NCBI GenBank assembly: GCA_009760855.2
Contig: WPIO01000029.1
Location: 4,184,001-4,248,000, forward strand
Source of the DNA: Cristatella mucedo
Taxonomy: Eukaryota > Bryozoa > Phylactolaemata > Cristatellidae
Length of the DNA: 64,000 bases
Direction: 5' to 3'
Each line of letters begins with the position of its first letter. Position 1 is the first letter of the stretch. The notes beneath the pieces are model-generated. The model worked only from the letters and a program-made list of their open reading frames with translations, did not search any database and was not told the origin of the DNA. The position numbers were made by a program, and so were the translations under genes. Below, piece by piece: positions 35,194 through 46,915 of this stretch.

Positions 35194-35333
35194 CCATTTA
35201 TTACCCAAACTGCACAGTCAATGACCATCTATTCTGCTTCGGGAAGAGCAGTGATAATACGAATGACCCTGCTGATCTACTTGGCTTGAGGATTAATTGC
35301 TCATGCTCACTGCCAAACGCTAACCCTCAGTAG
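35194..35333 (+). pseudogene. Candidate Cys-rich extracellular exon
   Basis: The segment follows TATTTTCAG and is open to TAG. It holds NCTVNDHLFCFGKSSD and RINCSCSLPNANP, giving four Cys with an N-glycosylation-type NCT and a CxC. The copy at 56308 keeps the frame further, while the copies at 2040, 21255 and 53580 are shifted or stopped. The Cys spacing is suggestive of a small disulphide domain, but it is too short to name EGF. No clear donor was found. Confidence 0.35.
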
Positions 35334-35667
35334 CCTGTGCATTTCATAAGCACCTAGCTTGCACTGCTTGCTTATTTTCCTTGGTATTGATATTGGTTCA
35401 TCAATGTAAATGTTGTCATTCGCACCGGAATGCAGCTGAACTGTCAAGGAATGCGTGCCTCAAAAATTACTTTTGTGGGTTATTTAAACTGATAATGCTC
35501 AACAGGAGTCGGACTGTGACATGGTAAATAGGCATTACCCTGCATTAAGCTTTTTTAACGTGCCTGCACACTGTGACTAGTTGGCTCAAGCTTATGGTCT
35601 TTCATGCATTCTGTGCATACGCCATCTTGAAATTCACCGAACTCGATAACTTGTATCTCATTTGCAG

Positions 35668-35745
35668 TTATGTGCATTTTAGGTGCTTACCTATTGATAA
35701 GTGGAGCACTGCTCCTTGTCCGAGAATGCATGCAGAGGCAGTACA
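35668..35745 (+). pseudogene. 78-nt transmembrane exon, copy 5 (donor lost)
   Basis: Acceptor TTTGCAG, 78 nt, open frame MCILGAYLLISGALLLV then RECMQRQY. The donor GT has become GA, so splicing would fail here. Confidence 0.55.
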
Positions 35746-36439
35746 GAAAAAGCTAATGCTAGGTTTTCACGTAGCAACTCTCATTTATGGCTTTGTAAGT
35801 TGCTGATGACATAGGCAAGAATAACTACTTAACTAAGAAACAAGTTATTTTTCTAAAAATGCAATCGTTTTGTTCAACTTAGGAAAGTGATCGTGGCTCG
35901 TTAGACTGGCTTTGCTATCGTACGTTCGGCTGTCTGAAAGTATTCAAAAAGAGCTACACTCTGTTCCCATCTTGACCTTGCTACACCAGCCTTTGCTTCT
36001 ATATCACTCTAACTGTTACGCTTCCTGTGCAATCTACCTTCTTTTTAGCGATCTTGCCACCACTTCCCTTTTAATATTAATTAGCTATGGTATATGGACA
36101 ACACGTTAATGATAAACTGACAGCAAACACACAAATACATCTATTCGCAATTAGGGTTACCCTTTAGAGTTTTGCTTTAGTTAAGCGTGATATGCGAACA
36201 AAAATTTTGGTGGATTGGTTTGACTCACTTCGTGATGCAGAGGAGGAATATGGATCTCTTGATTTCAGTAATATACCCGCTTTCTAACATTAAATTTAAA
36301 TTATATATACCACAAATGTTGGCCCAGAAAGCTGTATAGCTTCATTGTGATGCTAATCTAAGAAACAGAATATTATAGCTTGAAAGACTAAAGTCAGCCG
36401 TATTTACTATTTTTGCACCGTCTAGTGAGCTCACTGCAG

Positions 36440-36486
36440 CGACATTGATAGCTCCAAACCGTATGCTACGGCTAACTCAAATAGAC
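36440..36486 (+). pseudogene. 47-nt exon, copy 7
   Basis: CTGCAG, 47 nt, GTAAGT, open frame TLIAPNRMLRLTQID. Intact, but its upstream partner has lost its donor. Confidence 0.52.
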
Positions 36487-37506
36487 GTAAGTTCATTAGG
36501 TGATGGCAGATCTTAGTGCCCGAATTTTACTTTTAAAGAAGGCAATAGGTGTGCTCCATATTTCAATGCATTCTCGATTTTGGCAGCTTAGTTCGTGTGA
36601 CCAATGTGCAATTACTAAAGTCGGTATTACTTTAGAGGAAGACCTTCTGCCTTGCACACGTTCATTGTCCGATTGCTTGCACGTTGAGCATGGCTGCGTC
36701 AGGTTTATACGGTGCTGATTGAAGAGGCAGGCTTGCCGTAACGAGCGGAGGTACAAGCTTCTTAATGATACTGCTAGCTTCCTCATAAAATCCACTTTCA
36801 CATCTGAACTTTCTTTTTATTTTTTCATTCGTTATTTAAAATTTACTTAGCATATTATTAAGCAACCAAAATATCCGGTACATGGCTGTTATAAGAAAAC
36901 TACGTTAGACTTGAATGTCGTTTTTAATCATGTCACTTTGACTCAGACGCTTAAGATAGAAATTATGATGTTTCTTGGTTGCTTATAGGAACTTGAGACC
37001 GTGAAGATCGGAGACTTATGATAACGAATGCAGAACTAGAGGTGAATGCAGTAGCGTCTCTGCATTCTAGCTGTGAAGTTGATATCTACAGCATGCATAG
37101 GTCATACAGAGCTCCCTCCTACTTCCAAAGTTTTTCTGCTAGACCAAAACAATTACAGCGACTCTTCGCCACCAGCATTTTTTGCCACAATGTTTTCAAA
37201 ACAACTTAACTCAGAAATCTACCAAGTTGTGTTACCATATCTTAGAGTTTACATACTGTGCGACCACAGCCCCTTTGCTCATTTCCCATGCTTGTGTGCT
37301 AGTTTGCGAAAAGCAGATGCCAGCGGAGTGTGAGTTAGAAGCATAGTGATAACGGCTTTGCTAACCGCAGTAAACCGTATCTACCCCTGACTACTTTCAG
37401 TTGAATTCAATACCAGTTCAGGAAGAGCACGAAGAAAGTGAACTCTTATAAATGTGACAAACCAGTCGGTCGATTGTTGAGTGGGCATGATCTCACAGCA
37501 ATTTAG

Positions 37507-39000
37507 TTTAGTTGCCGTAGCACACTGCCTAGAACATCAGCAAAGGAGAAACACCAACGTTTATTCGACTGAGCACGAAAACAGAGGGCAGCAGAACTGT
37601 CGTCCTGCTGACGTTCATTCTCACCCGAGCTTCTGCAACCGGCAGCTCTGGATCGCTTCGCTCTGGTACGTTTGTGTTGTTGCTTGTGACTAACAGCAGG
37701 AACGATGGCTCCGATTGGCTCGTCGGTAGTTGGTAGGTCCTTCAGCCTAGAACTAAAAGACTAAAGCATTTAGGTGGGGCACAGCTTTATGCTGGATCAG
37801 GGCAGTGCCCTCAATTAAACGAAACGACTGCCCGCCTTGTGTGGAGATAAATGCATGGCGTAGCAGGAGCAGCATGCAGCTACTCTTCTCAAATGCTCTG
37901 GCGACGAACAGTCTAAACAGTAAGCACATATTGACCATAGGGCACCTGTGCACTACCTATATTAAGAGGCTAAGAAAAGACTGCTCGGGGGAGTCAGGCT
38001 ACGGCACGGCCTGTGGAAACGTGCTTCATATGGGATCCGATTTCAGGCGTCGCCCGGCAACACATTTCTCCTGCAAATGACCCATGCCGGCACCCACAGT
38101 CAACCAGCACACCGGTGCATAGTGCAGCATTACTATCTCCTACGTTTCACCTTCTCATCTCCCGTGACTGCCTCCTTGTCGCCAGGCAGTAGCAGGGTCC
38201 CGGGTCGGTACTACATTCTCGGTTGCCGGTGCTACCGTGTTTCTGACCTTTACTGCATCTCCGATCTGCACCATAACTCTATTCTGCACCTCTTCTCCGA
38301 TCTGCAACACGTCTCCGGTCTGTGCCTCGTCTCTGACCTGTGCTGCATCTCCAACTTGTGTGGCCTCAGAATCCAGCAGCTCGTCGCAGGCTAATATCAC
38401 CTTCATGGCCTGGGCAGCCTCGCTGACCCTTGATTCGTTGCACACCACCAGGGCCTCGCAAACATTCACAGCATGGATCTCTGTGGCCAAGCGCCACACG
38501 GTGGTATCCTGGCAAACCATTGTCGCCGGCAGATCGTGGGCGATTGCTGATGCTGCTTTGGGTCCCTTTCGGATGGCACTCTTTATCCGGCAAGCCATTG
38601 CTGACTCATCGCTCGGCAGTCGGGCTCTATCTATCAGGTTAGCCAGAGGTTTCACCAAAACCTCGCGAAGCGTATGGTACTCATCCTTGATTTCATTGGT
38701 TGGTAAGAGTATACATAGAAGACAATTTTCCAGGAGCACAGGCAGGAGATAATTGTGTGCCAAACTGTCTGATTGACACCTCAATGCTCGAGCCTCTGCT
38801 TCGTGCTAAGCAGCCAAGTTGCGAAATCATCAACGGCTTGAAATTTCTCAAGTAAGGTTGCTGTAGGTCACCACCGCCGCCGGAGATAGGTTATTGTTTG
38901 GTTGCCCTCAGGCACTGCAAAGAACGCCAGCCCACGAGCAACACAATTAGGTTATTCGACTAAGCACGAAGCTGGGGGAAGGTCATCTGCTGTCTCCCAA
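37507..39000 (-). mobile_element. LTR-type element 3 (right LTR truncated)
   Basis: The left repeat runs from about 37507 to 37785. The right repeat starts at about 38897 and is cut near 39000 at the edge of the segmental duplication. This element carries the longest internal ORF. On the minus strand AATAAA lies in the left repeat. Confidence 0.5.
38155..38784 (-). CDS. Putative gag-like protein of LTR element 3 (209 codons, open)
   Basis: The minus-strand frame is open from 38784 to 38155, the longest non-repeat ORF in the window. The start is uncertain, because the frame opens a little upstream. Residues about 35-110 are an Ala-rich, helical region conserved in the other copies (LPATMVCQDTTVWRLAT and EALVVCNESRVSEAAQAM). 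Residues about 125-185 consist of a degenerate six-residue repeat on the pattern EVQIGD. There are no transmembrane segments and no Cys-His box. Just upstream, another frame holds a short segment (EKFQAVDDFATWLL) reminiscent of the start of Gag capsid domains. Function is inferred from position only. It could instead be a host gene exon carried along. Confidence 0.4.
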   Translation of the reverse strand: MRCQSDSLAHNYLLPVLLENCLLCILLPTNEIKDEYHTLREVLVKPLANLIDRARLPSDESAMACRIKSAIRKGPKAASAIAHDLPATMVCQDTTVWRLATEIHAVNVCEALVVCNESRVSEAAQAMKVILACDELLDSEATQVGDAAQVRDEAQTGDVLQIGEEVQNRVMVQIGDAVKVRNTVAPATENVVPTRDPATAWRQGGSHGR

Positions 39001-40329
39001 ACGTCTCCCTAATAATTCTATTGATGGATACGGCCTGATTCAGTGGTCACGGTTGTCTTCCCTTCACTATAAAAGTACTTTGACTTAAAAGTATTGTAAT
39101 TTAGAAGTTTCTGAGGCACGATATGTCTCTCGCACTATTGGTGGTTTGTATTGACAGCTAGCTGTGTTTGTGCTTAATTATAGTTAGCACGTTTCGCAGT
39201 AAAAAGTGAGCCTATTGCAATGCCCACTCCTGGCCGGACAGAGTGGGAGTTGTTCATCTGTCTCAATCTGCCTTCTTGAGCTCCTGAAATGGTGTAGTAG
39301 TCTAGAAAGTATGTTGATTTCTGACATATACTTATTGGGTAAGGCCACAAGTGTTACTAGCAACATGACTCATCGGACAGCACTTTTTGAATGAAGCCCA
39401 GAGTCCCACGAGTTAAAGTTGGCAGCTCGTAATTCAAGCAGCTACCTAAAGTAGAGCATGCCGATATTACAGCCAATGAACTACGCCCAGGCTTTGATTA
39501 ACCAAATTAATTAGTGACACTATCAAATTATGGGACCTAGCAAGGACCACGAAAAAGATTCTGCTATTATGACAAAGCTGTAATGGGTTCTGTACTAAAG
39601 TCGTTTCCAAAAGATCTGCTCAAAGCAAGGTGTGCCAGTTCTTACGAATGTCGACGAGGAAAAATAAAGAGGTGAAGTCGCCAAGCCCGACTAACAAGAA
39701 CGGAAAATGGTGCCTTGACTCTAGCTCTTCTTCCGAAAGCAGACGCAGTGTGACTGAGACAAAGCGCGAACACACTTTAACAGTACCAGCACTTTACCTC
39801 TAAGCACAGACAAGCACATTTGATCTCTTCGAAAAAGCCCACGATGACAGCCACAGCCGTAAGGCTGCCTGAGTTTTTCACTTCAATGATTTAAGTGCAA
39901 CTGTCGCCGCTATGATCTTCAATCGGTTTTGGTGTACAACCTAAACAATAAGTTATTACATAACCGGTAAAGCTATGACGATGTAATTTTGAAACCCCTA
40001 ATGAACTATCCGCTGCTTCTTGCACGCTTTGGACTAATATCAGTGCAGGTTTCACTAGTTTCTGACTTAGAAAAAAGGTCAACAAATTATTGAGCTTGCT
40101 GACTTAACCACCACAATCAGATCAGCATTAATGCAAGCTGAATCAACATCCTTAGTCGATAGTTTAGCCTAGTTAGTAGAGAGGCAGGCTAAAATATTCT
40201 AAGCATTCATCATGCATGCCGAGACTAGTACGAGCAGCTCTATGGCCGCACTTTAGGAACTTGCCCTACCTGCCTTTGTTGTTATGTAATACAATGTTTC
40301 TCCGCCTGTAACTCCTAAAAGCCAAAAAG

Positions 40330-43300
40330 TTTAAGTGTCTGTTACGCTGGAGATTTTAGTATAGCTCGCTAACAGCCTAAGAAAGAAAAAGAAAGTGGAA
40401 AAAGCAAATTCAGTAAAGCAGTTGAAGTAGTGAGTAGCTTGAAAGTAGCAGGTCAGGACAGCTGACAAGGATGAGCTATAGTGTCCAGCACGAGAGTAGT
40501 TGCCAGTGCATAAGAACTGTAGAAGCGAGTTCCACTGTCTAAGACCTGCAAACCTAAAGCTTGGGTCCCCAACGGTCATTAGGCGGAGGAATTGAACGGT
40601 AATTTATGTCGATACAGATCTCGAGGGCATCAATAGGTTGAAACTGGTGAAGCAGTTCAGCTAGGCATGAAAAAGCCATGCCGTGGCTCGCCTTGTGGGT
40701 CAGACTGAGAATTTTTGCTTAGTATCCATTGATCAACGGTTAGTCAACCTAGGTCCTTTAGCAAAGGCGATAAAATTGCTGGGACTTTTGCGTGATAATT
40801 GCGTGATAAAATTGCTGGGACTTGAAAATTAGCCTTGCAAACAAATTTTTAGCCAGCTGCAGCAACCTAGATTCTTTCTTTGATGGCCCACCCAAAAGGG
40901 ATCTACAATAATCAAGCCGCAACAGGTATAGGGATCTAGTTAAATATTTTGCAAGCCACGTTGGTAGACAGCTCGTAGTCTTTGGTAAGGATCATACGTG
41001 ATCGCAAAATTTAGAAGCAGTCTTAAGAATACAGCTTTTAAAATTTAGTCAGCGGTCGAAAGCGTCATCAAACTTTTGAGAACGTGGTGCTGTTCACACA
41101 AATGCATAATCAATTAGAAGAACAAAGTTTTTTAATCTAGCCACACCCTAAGAGTTTGGCATAGGCAGAAGCTCATCTTCCATCGTTATTTAGTTTCATG
41201 AAGTTTTCCGACATCCAGAATGTAATGTTGGCAGGGAAAGCATTCCAGTTATCAGTTGCTGAAGCAGGTTCCAACTGGTTGAATGACAAAACAGCTGACT
41301 ATGGTCAGCATAAAAGTGATATCCTATTAAAATGGCCTTAATGCAATAACAACTACTCTCCTGCTGCAGACCATGGCTCATTCTTTTCAGCTGTCTTGAG
41401 CAGCTATTTACTCGCTACTCACTACCTCAACTGCTCTCCTGACTCTGCTATGCTTTTCACTTTCTCTTTGTTTCGCAAGACGATACCTGTTGGCTACCGA
41501 TGCCTACCAAAAGCCGATAAGGCTGCAAGTTTGCTATATTAAACTCTCCTACCTAACAGCCACATAGTCTTTATGGCTTTGTAGAGTTACAGACAGAGAT
41601 ACATTTTGTAATCACTTTTCACAGAGGTTGAGTATAAATGGAGAACAGCAAGGTACCGATGATAGACCCTTGATGGATTCCAAAGGTGACCCGTCTATTA
41701 TGTGAGACCTAACCCCACACGACACGTATTGAACACGGTCAAACAAGGACGACTTAAACTATGCCAGTGCCTAGAACTCCAGACCGATCACTCTCGTCAA
41801 TCGTTGAATTAGTAAGATCGGGATCATTGTGTTAAAGGCAGTTGATAGGTTGATAGATCCAGCAGAGCTATAGCAGTACAAATTTCCTTCGTCGTAGCCA
41901 CTTTCAATGTGATTCTTAAGGCCGTGAAGATCCGTTTCAGTGAAGCCCTGACTATTGAACCCTAAATAAAATGTTTCTAAAGTTAAATTATTTAAATATG
42001 TCCGACTAAGAGCTTAAAAGCCATTTTTAAATAATCTTAGGCAAGAAAGTAAGTAGAAAAACTGAGCGGTAGTTTGCAAGAATATATGTATCTAATCCAG
42101 ACTTTTTAACGCTGGGTCTAACGATTGCCGATTTGAACAATTGGGTACAGCCCTTTTTCTAAAGAAACAAGAAAAATCTCGGTTATGGCAGTACTAAGTT
42201 GGTCTACCAGTCAAGACCACAGAGACAATGGCATATGAGCTTCAGGAGGCGAGCTCTTTTTACTAGCTCTTATAAAGGTAGAACACTAGCTTGCAAGAGT
42301 CTCTGAAAACCTATCGAGATAGGTCACAGGTGGTGATTCCACAATTGCTTTACTCGCAACTACCTTTTTTGGGTAAGAATGGGTATAATTTATTGAGCAA
42401 AGTCTTGACATGTTTCTGCAAAGCCGTTAAAATCAAATCAGGTCAGACCACTAAGCATTGACCAGTTTTTATTACTGTCTTTAAATCTGTTCTGGATCCA
42501 ATTTTGCAGGAATACACGTTTCTATTAAAAAAAGAACGCCTGGCATTTTTTTAGGTTTCTTGTGTAAACTTGAAGTAACTCTTTGAAATTGCCTAAATCT
42601 GCATCAAAATCCGATTTCTTAAAACGACTTCGTGCCTGGGCGTAAGAGGGGCTACTTTTGAATGATTTTGAAAGTTAATGGAATATCCAAAATTCCGTAC
42701 ACTTATAGAATGAACGGGAACCGAGCATGCTTATCAAAAGTACTTCTGAGTTTCATGCTCATTGCATAATTAAGCGTAAAAAATCCCAGCTGATTGAACA
42801 GCCTCTTTTGTATAGCGACAGAAGAGCCATTACGGCTATCACCACCGCTTGCAGTGGCGATAAAGAATCGCCCACCGCAGGAATTGAACCCACGACCTCG
42901 GGACTTGAGGTCGTAAAAGCAACAGCATTACCTAGTGTGCCATCACGGCTCACTGAGGGTATCGAGACTGTCGGTGGAGTCTGGGTGCACATAAAAAATA
43001 CTGCACTACAAGCTGATTTAAAAGATGTGTCTATGTCGATGCTTTTTAAGTTACGTCGCTGGTTACGTTCGACATTACCCTGTGCATACGACTGAACAGA
43101 AACATTAAGCGAGACTGAACAATGATCGAAGACGGTCAGAGGGCACACCACAAGGTCAGTGAGAAAAACAGCCTTAGTAATTACAAGATCTAGAAAAAGG
43201 CCACAACCGTTGGTGGTACGATTAATGTATTGGACCAAACCTCAATTCTTCAGACGGTCGAGAATTGAGTGGACCGGGCCGTCATTAGGGTTGTCAACGT

Positions 43301-43970
43301 GAATATTGAAGTCTCCGGTAATCGGTAACTGCTCGTCATGCATACATATTTCAGTAAGGGACTCTGCAAAATACTCTAGAAAGACGTTTACACCGCCAGA
43401 TGGAGGTCGGTATATCACGTCAGTGAGATGCAGTGTTTTTGATGAGGACCAGATTGCAACTGACCCAAACGAAGGCCCATGCGAAAAACTGCACATCATA
43501 TTGCCGAAAGATTCACGGGTGGCCACTGCAACCCTGTGACCAACCTTGTTAGGACTCCTGGACTGATAGCATGCGAATCCATGTTGGTGGTCTCAGATTT
43601 AAGGCTACTGGAACGAGGCGTCTCCCAAATTTCGGTAAGCAGGTATGCATCTAGGTTCTCCTGGACCACCTGATCGTGAATGAGTAACCCCTTGACTTGT
43701 AACGAGCTGACATTTGGTAAGCGGAATTTAAGGGGAAGTCCGTCAACTGTGCGACGCCAATAGAGTGGCTTGTATTCGCGGCGGCCCATAGCCAGCACGG
43801 CATATGTGTGATGTTCGAATTTGAATTGGACTTGAGTAAGGGCAGCTGATTGACGTTTGACAACTAGCTGATGGATGGCAGGTGAGATACTACTGCAACG
43901 AGTACTTTTTAGTGCTTTAAACGTACGGGTTGGGTTTGATATCCGAGCTGTTGATAGGGTGAACACAGGA
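40330..43970 (-). mobile_element. L2-type LINE ORF2 relic, minus strand
   Basis: From high to low coordinates: an endonuclease start (LLTEIWETP) near 43700; endonuclease late motifs (VIYRPPSGG, LPITGDFNIHVDNP) at 43240-43530; then LDLVITK. A SINE interrupts at 42954. RT motifs follow: a GxxQGS-type GIHQGSIIGTLLF near 41690 and YHFYADHSQLF near 41290, where the catalytic Asp-Asp pair reads Asp-His. A C-terminal DPSFRFAGLRQWNS lies near 40550. Frameshifts and stops are throughout. Between the last two RT motifs a segment of about 250 bp (41343-41600), related to repeat R segment 3, is inserted. Confidence 0.8.
42775..42953 (-). mobile_element. tRNA-derived SINE, family 1, copy d (occupied site proven by arm 2)
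   Basis: On the minus strand GTGAGCCGTGATGGCACAC and B box GGTTCAATTCC (complement of 42880-42890) are followed by a body ending AATCAGCTGGGATTTTTT. Arm 2 at about 61950-61970 has the uninterrupted L2 sequence (CATTGCATACTTGAGGGTAT). Here the left side reads TAAGCGT and the right side TGAGGGT, consistent with a decayed target-site duplication. Confidence 0.85.
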
Positions 43971-45736
43971 TGCAGGAAGGTTCATACAGACGTGCCACAG
44001 AGGACCTGCCTGTAAGTATTTGCTAAGGGCGACATGGCACCTTACACTAATAGGCTCTGTTTTGCGTAGCATATCCGAGGATAGCTCATAAATAGTCTCA
44101 GCGAAGTAAGCAGCAGAATACGCGAAGGTATCATGAAGAGATCCGATACAGGACTACGCCAAGGTAGGAGTCGTCCGAGGCCGCTTTCTTGGTTGCCTTT
44201 TTGGCCTCCCATGATCCACTCTAAACTCGTTTTACTGTTGCATGCATGCAAGCAAACTAATATTGCACCAAGGCGAGGCTCGCCGGCTTGTTGTATTTCC
44301 GAATTTGAGCTCATACAACTGAAAGTGGTGTTAATCCTCGCATTCACTTCGACTCGAGTTCTCCGAAAGTTGGTCACGAGAAGAAATTGCCGTCTGTAAA
44401 ACTATCTCCCACTCGTGTCTCCACACTATCTAACCGCTCAAATAGTCCCGGTCAATTGTAGGTAATTTTCTGGTACAACAACGTGTTGTCAAAATGAAGA
44501 ACAGAAGCATAGCCTAACTATCAATTGGTAAGGGACACCGTGCAAAGTCTCAACAAAAACTGGCTTCGAACGTTGCTCCGATGATGCTTGCAACTTGAAT
44601 GCCAAGCCAGTATCAGCTTTAGCTATCTGTAAAGTATATCTTTAAAAATTTGATTATTTCGTCAGATGTCTCCAGTCAATATGTGGTTATCTAGGTATGC
44701 ACTTCTTTATGCGACAATTACTCTTCGGATCTACATTAGCCTTCGGTGCATTTTTGTCTTAAAATTTGGGTTTAAGCTGACCGGCTCAGTGCAGTTTTTT
44801 TATGTGCTCCCAATTAACTCAAAAGTCATACGGAGCAACATAGAAATAGCCCTTACCTCTTTAAGTGAAAGCACTATCCTTATGCTTTGTTAATTTTTGC
44901 GACTCCCACAAAACCGGATTATTTGTCGTTATTAGTTGGACTATTGAATGCCTGTTAGTAACTCTATGGTATGCAAAGTATCTTCCGAAAATGACAGGAG
45001 ACATTGTTTAACTCACTGAGTTAATTTCTGTGATACTGTTTCTATCAGCATTGCATTGTCTAATAACTAGTCATACATATGCAACAGAGACCACACAATG
45101 TTGAAAGTAAGCCTTAAATTATTAGTTGTGAATTAAGGCAATCGTTTTGAGTTTTGCTTGCTTAAACAAACCAGAAGCCCTGAAACTTGAAGACGGATTA
45201 AAACTTAAAGACTGATTTACATGTTCGCGATGCACCTGGCAAATTATAGCAGGAGGTTATTTGTCTTCATGTCCTACCAAATTAATTATCATACTCCTAT
45301 GATGGATTTACGTATGCAGAATGAGACTGTTAACGAACATGTTTCCCCTTATTCTCACAAATTACGACTCATCAGTTTTACGGCAAGATAACATGATGTC
45401 GTAAATTGTACATTATATGGGTCAACTAAGCTTACTTACATACCTGGTTTTTAAATTTCTGCTGAACATATTCAGTTGCACAATTCTTTGAAATTTTCAA
45501 ACCAGAGGCAATGACAGTCATGCAATGAAGGCGGGTTAAAGGTTTTTATTTAGCATAGCTGAATCTTAGGAACAATTATCGCAGCCTTGAAGATAGGGTT
45601 GCTCTTACACGGAAATCAAAACTCCGCCTTCTTCTTCAGGTTCAGAAGCATGACCGAGTTCCTCAGAATTCGTTATGAAATTTGTTGCCATTATGTGGTT
45701 AAAGTTGATGGGTAGAATCGATGATTTCCTGATACT

Positions 45737-46033
45737 TTGTTGGGAGGGCCGCCCCATACCGTTCACATGGCTGGCATGCTTACCCAATTCCGAGAGATCT
45801 TCACCAGGCAGAGAAAGCCGTCACTATTTGACATGCTTGCCATTGGTGTGCCTTTTTTCTGTGCATGTCAGCTCTGGTGCTTGTATGGTGCCACCTTGCG
45901 ATGTCAAAAGTATGCTTATATTCTTAAGCAGCTGATTATACGAAACTCGGGAATATCATTAAAAGACACCGTGTGCCGACGTGCTTCCTTCTCAAATACC
46001 CTGGCAGTTTGCAACGGCCAAAATCGCTCATAA
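45737..46033 (+). CDS. Candidate conserved ORF in the near-identical block
   Basis: A 98-codon frame, opening at TTG with no ATG at the start, that includes HMAGMLTQFREIFTRQRKP, then a hydrophobic segment FDMLAIGVPFFCACQLWCLY and a basic, Cys-containing tail. In arm 2 (63840-64000) the same frame stays open to the window edge, while the overlapping frame acquires a stop. DNA identity of the two arms is visibly higher here than in the flanks. It may be an internal exon of a membrane or secreted protein. No family recognised. Confidence 0.3.
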   Translation: MLGGPPHTVHMAGMLTQFREIFTRQRKPSLFDMLAIGVPFFCACQLWCLYGATLRCQKYAYILKQLIIRNSGISLKDTVCRRASFSNTLAVCNGQNRS

Positions 46034-46034
46034 A

Positions 46035-46800
46035 TTACTAGTCACTAGGTAGTGGTTTACCTTGTGTCCGTACTGGCTGTGAGGTGTGTAATGGATAGAA
46101 CTTCTTTTCCTCATCTTTGTATCTATGCAAAACTCGGCTCGAGCAGTCAGATATTTTCTTGTTGAAGGCAGACATTACTTCCACACTTTGAGGAATTTGG
46201 ATTTCTTGGCAACGACAAAGCACACCGGTAAGGTTATTTTGGCATAGTTCTGGAGATAAAATCTGCATCAAATTAAAAAGATATGTCTTATCCTCTAAGT
46301 GATAGCTACTTAGACGATCGTTAGGGCTGTGGTGTCTGCTAAGGCATTATAGTATTGGGCCGCAGGAGACAGCTGAGGCCTTGCTCTTTAGTTGTATTTG
46401 CCTGCCTGCAGATTAACCCATTCCTTCAGAACTAATTTGACTGTTCAAGACTGTGGTTTGCATTGTGGTGGTTCCTCGCCTGCTTTTAAGGCGCCTGTGC
46501 ATCAAGACGCAAGCCGTTTAGTCCTGCAGAGGTGGACTATCTGCAATGCCCAGTCAAAACAGGTGATATTCATCGAAAACTTGTTGAGCCCTAAATTGAT
46601 GAGCCTAATGAATCGGCGAGAGTCTTTTTTGCATCGCATTACTTTTCTTTCAGATCTGGTTGAGTTGGCAATGAAATCTGAGCATTTGATTGCATCATTC
46701 TTTAGTTACATGCCCATCTACTTGTCTCACTGAAAGTAAAATTCCCAGCTTCTGTTGCCGCAAACGCAATCTGAACGTCCAGCCATCACCTCAGACTTCT
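46035..46800. other. No confident gene
   Basis: Plus-strand opening 46392-46733 (113 codons) and minus-strand opening 46038-46271 (77 codons) have no recognised motif and no second copy in the window for comparison. Confidence 0.35.
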
Positions 46801-46804
46801 TCCC

Positions 46805-46915
46805 TTACCAGTCTGCAGCTAGGCTTGTCTGTCGTGAGGGTCACAGTTGCCACATCTCACCACTTCTCGCCGCCACTCCATTCTGACCTGCACTGGCTCC
46901 CTGTCAAGCAACGCA
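46805..46915 (+). mobile_element. L2-type LINE, left part split by a nested L2
   Basis: The frame includes SLQLGLSVVRVTVATSHHFS and DLHWLPVKQRI, the L2 ORF2 C-terminal block. It stops abruptly at an AATAATAATAAT tract and resumes at 47748 with IDFKV in the matching reading. Confidence 0.75.

Larger units (their letters stand above)
34020..39005 (+). repeat. Composite repeat unit, copy 7 (most complete)
   Basis: All modules are present in the standard order: leader, SINE 2, CCCGGG-type module, TA-rich stretch, Cys-rich exon, G module, transmembrane exon, intron module, 47-nt exon, later modules and LTR element 3. It ends at the sharp boundary with the segmental duplication at 39006. This is the best copy for building a consensus. 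Confidence 0.8.
39006..45900 (+). repeat. Segmental duplication, arm 1
   Basis: Direct homologue of 59365-64000. Both arms start CCCTAATAATT and TTATTGATGGAT-type sequence and run collinearly to a very similar block at 45720-45890. Arm 1 has about 1.15 kb (about 40270-41437) and about 0.9 kb (about 43630-44530) that are missing from arm 2. It also carries a SINE (42775-42953) absent from arm 2. Confidence 0.85.

Noticed and set aside
42759..43238. 159-codon minus-strand ORF
   Set aside because: It is an artificial fusion of L2 endonuclease sequence with an inserted SINE, as the empty site in the other arm shows.
46392..46733. 113-codon plus-strand opening as a gene
   Set aside because: No motif, no paralogue, and codon content no better than neighbouring frames. 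Noted only as part of an unassigned stretch.
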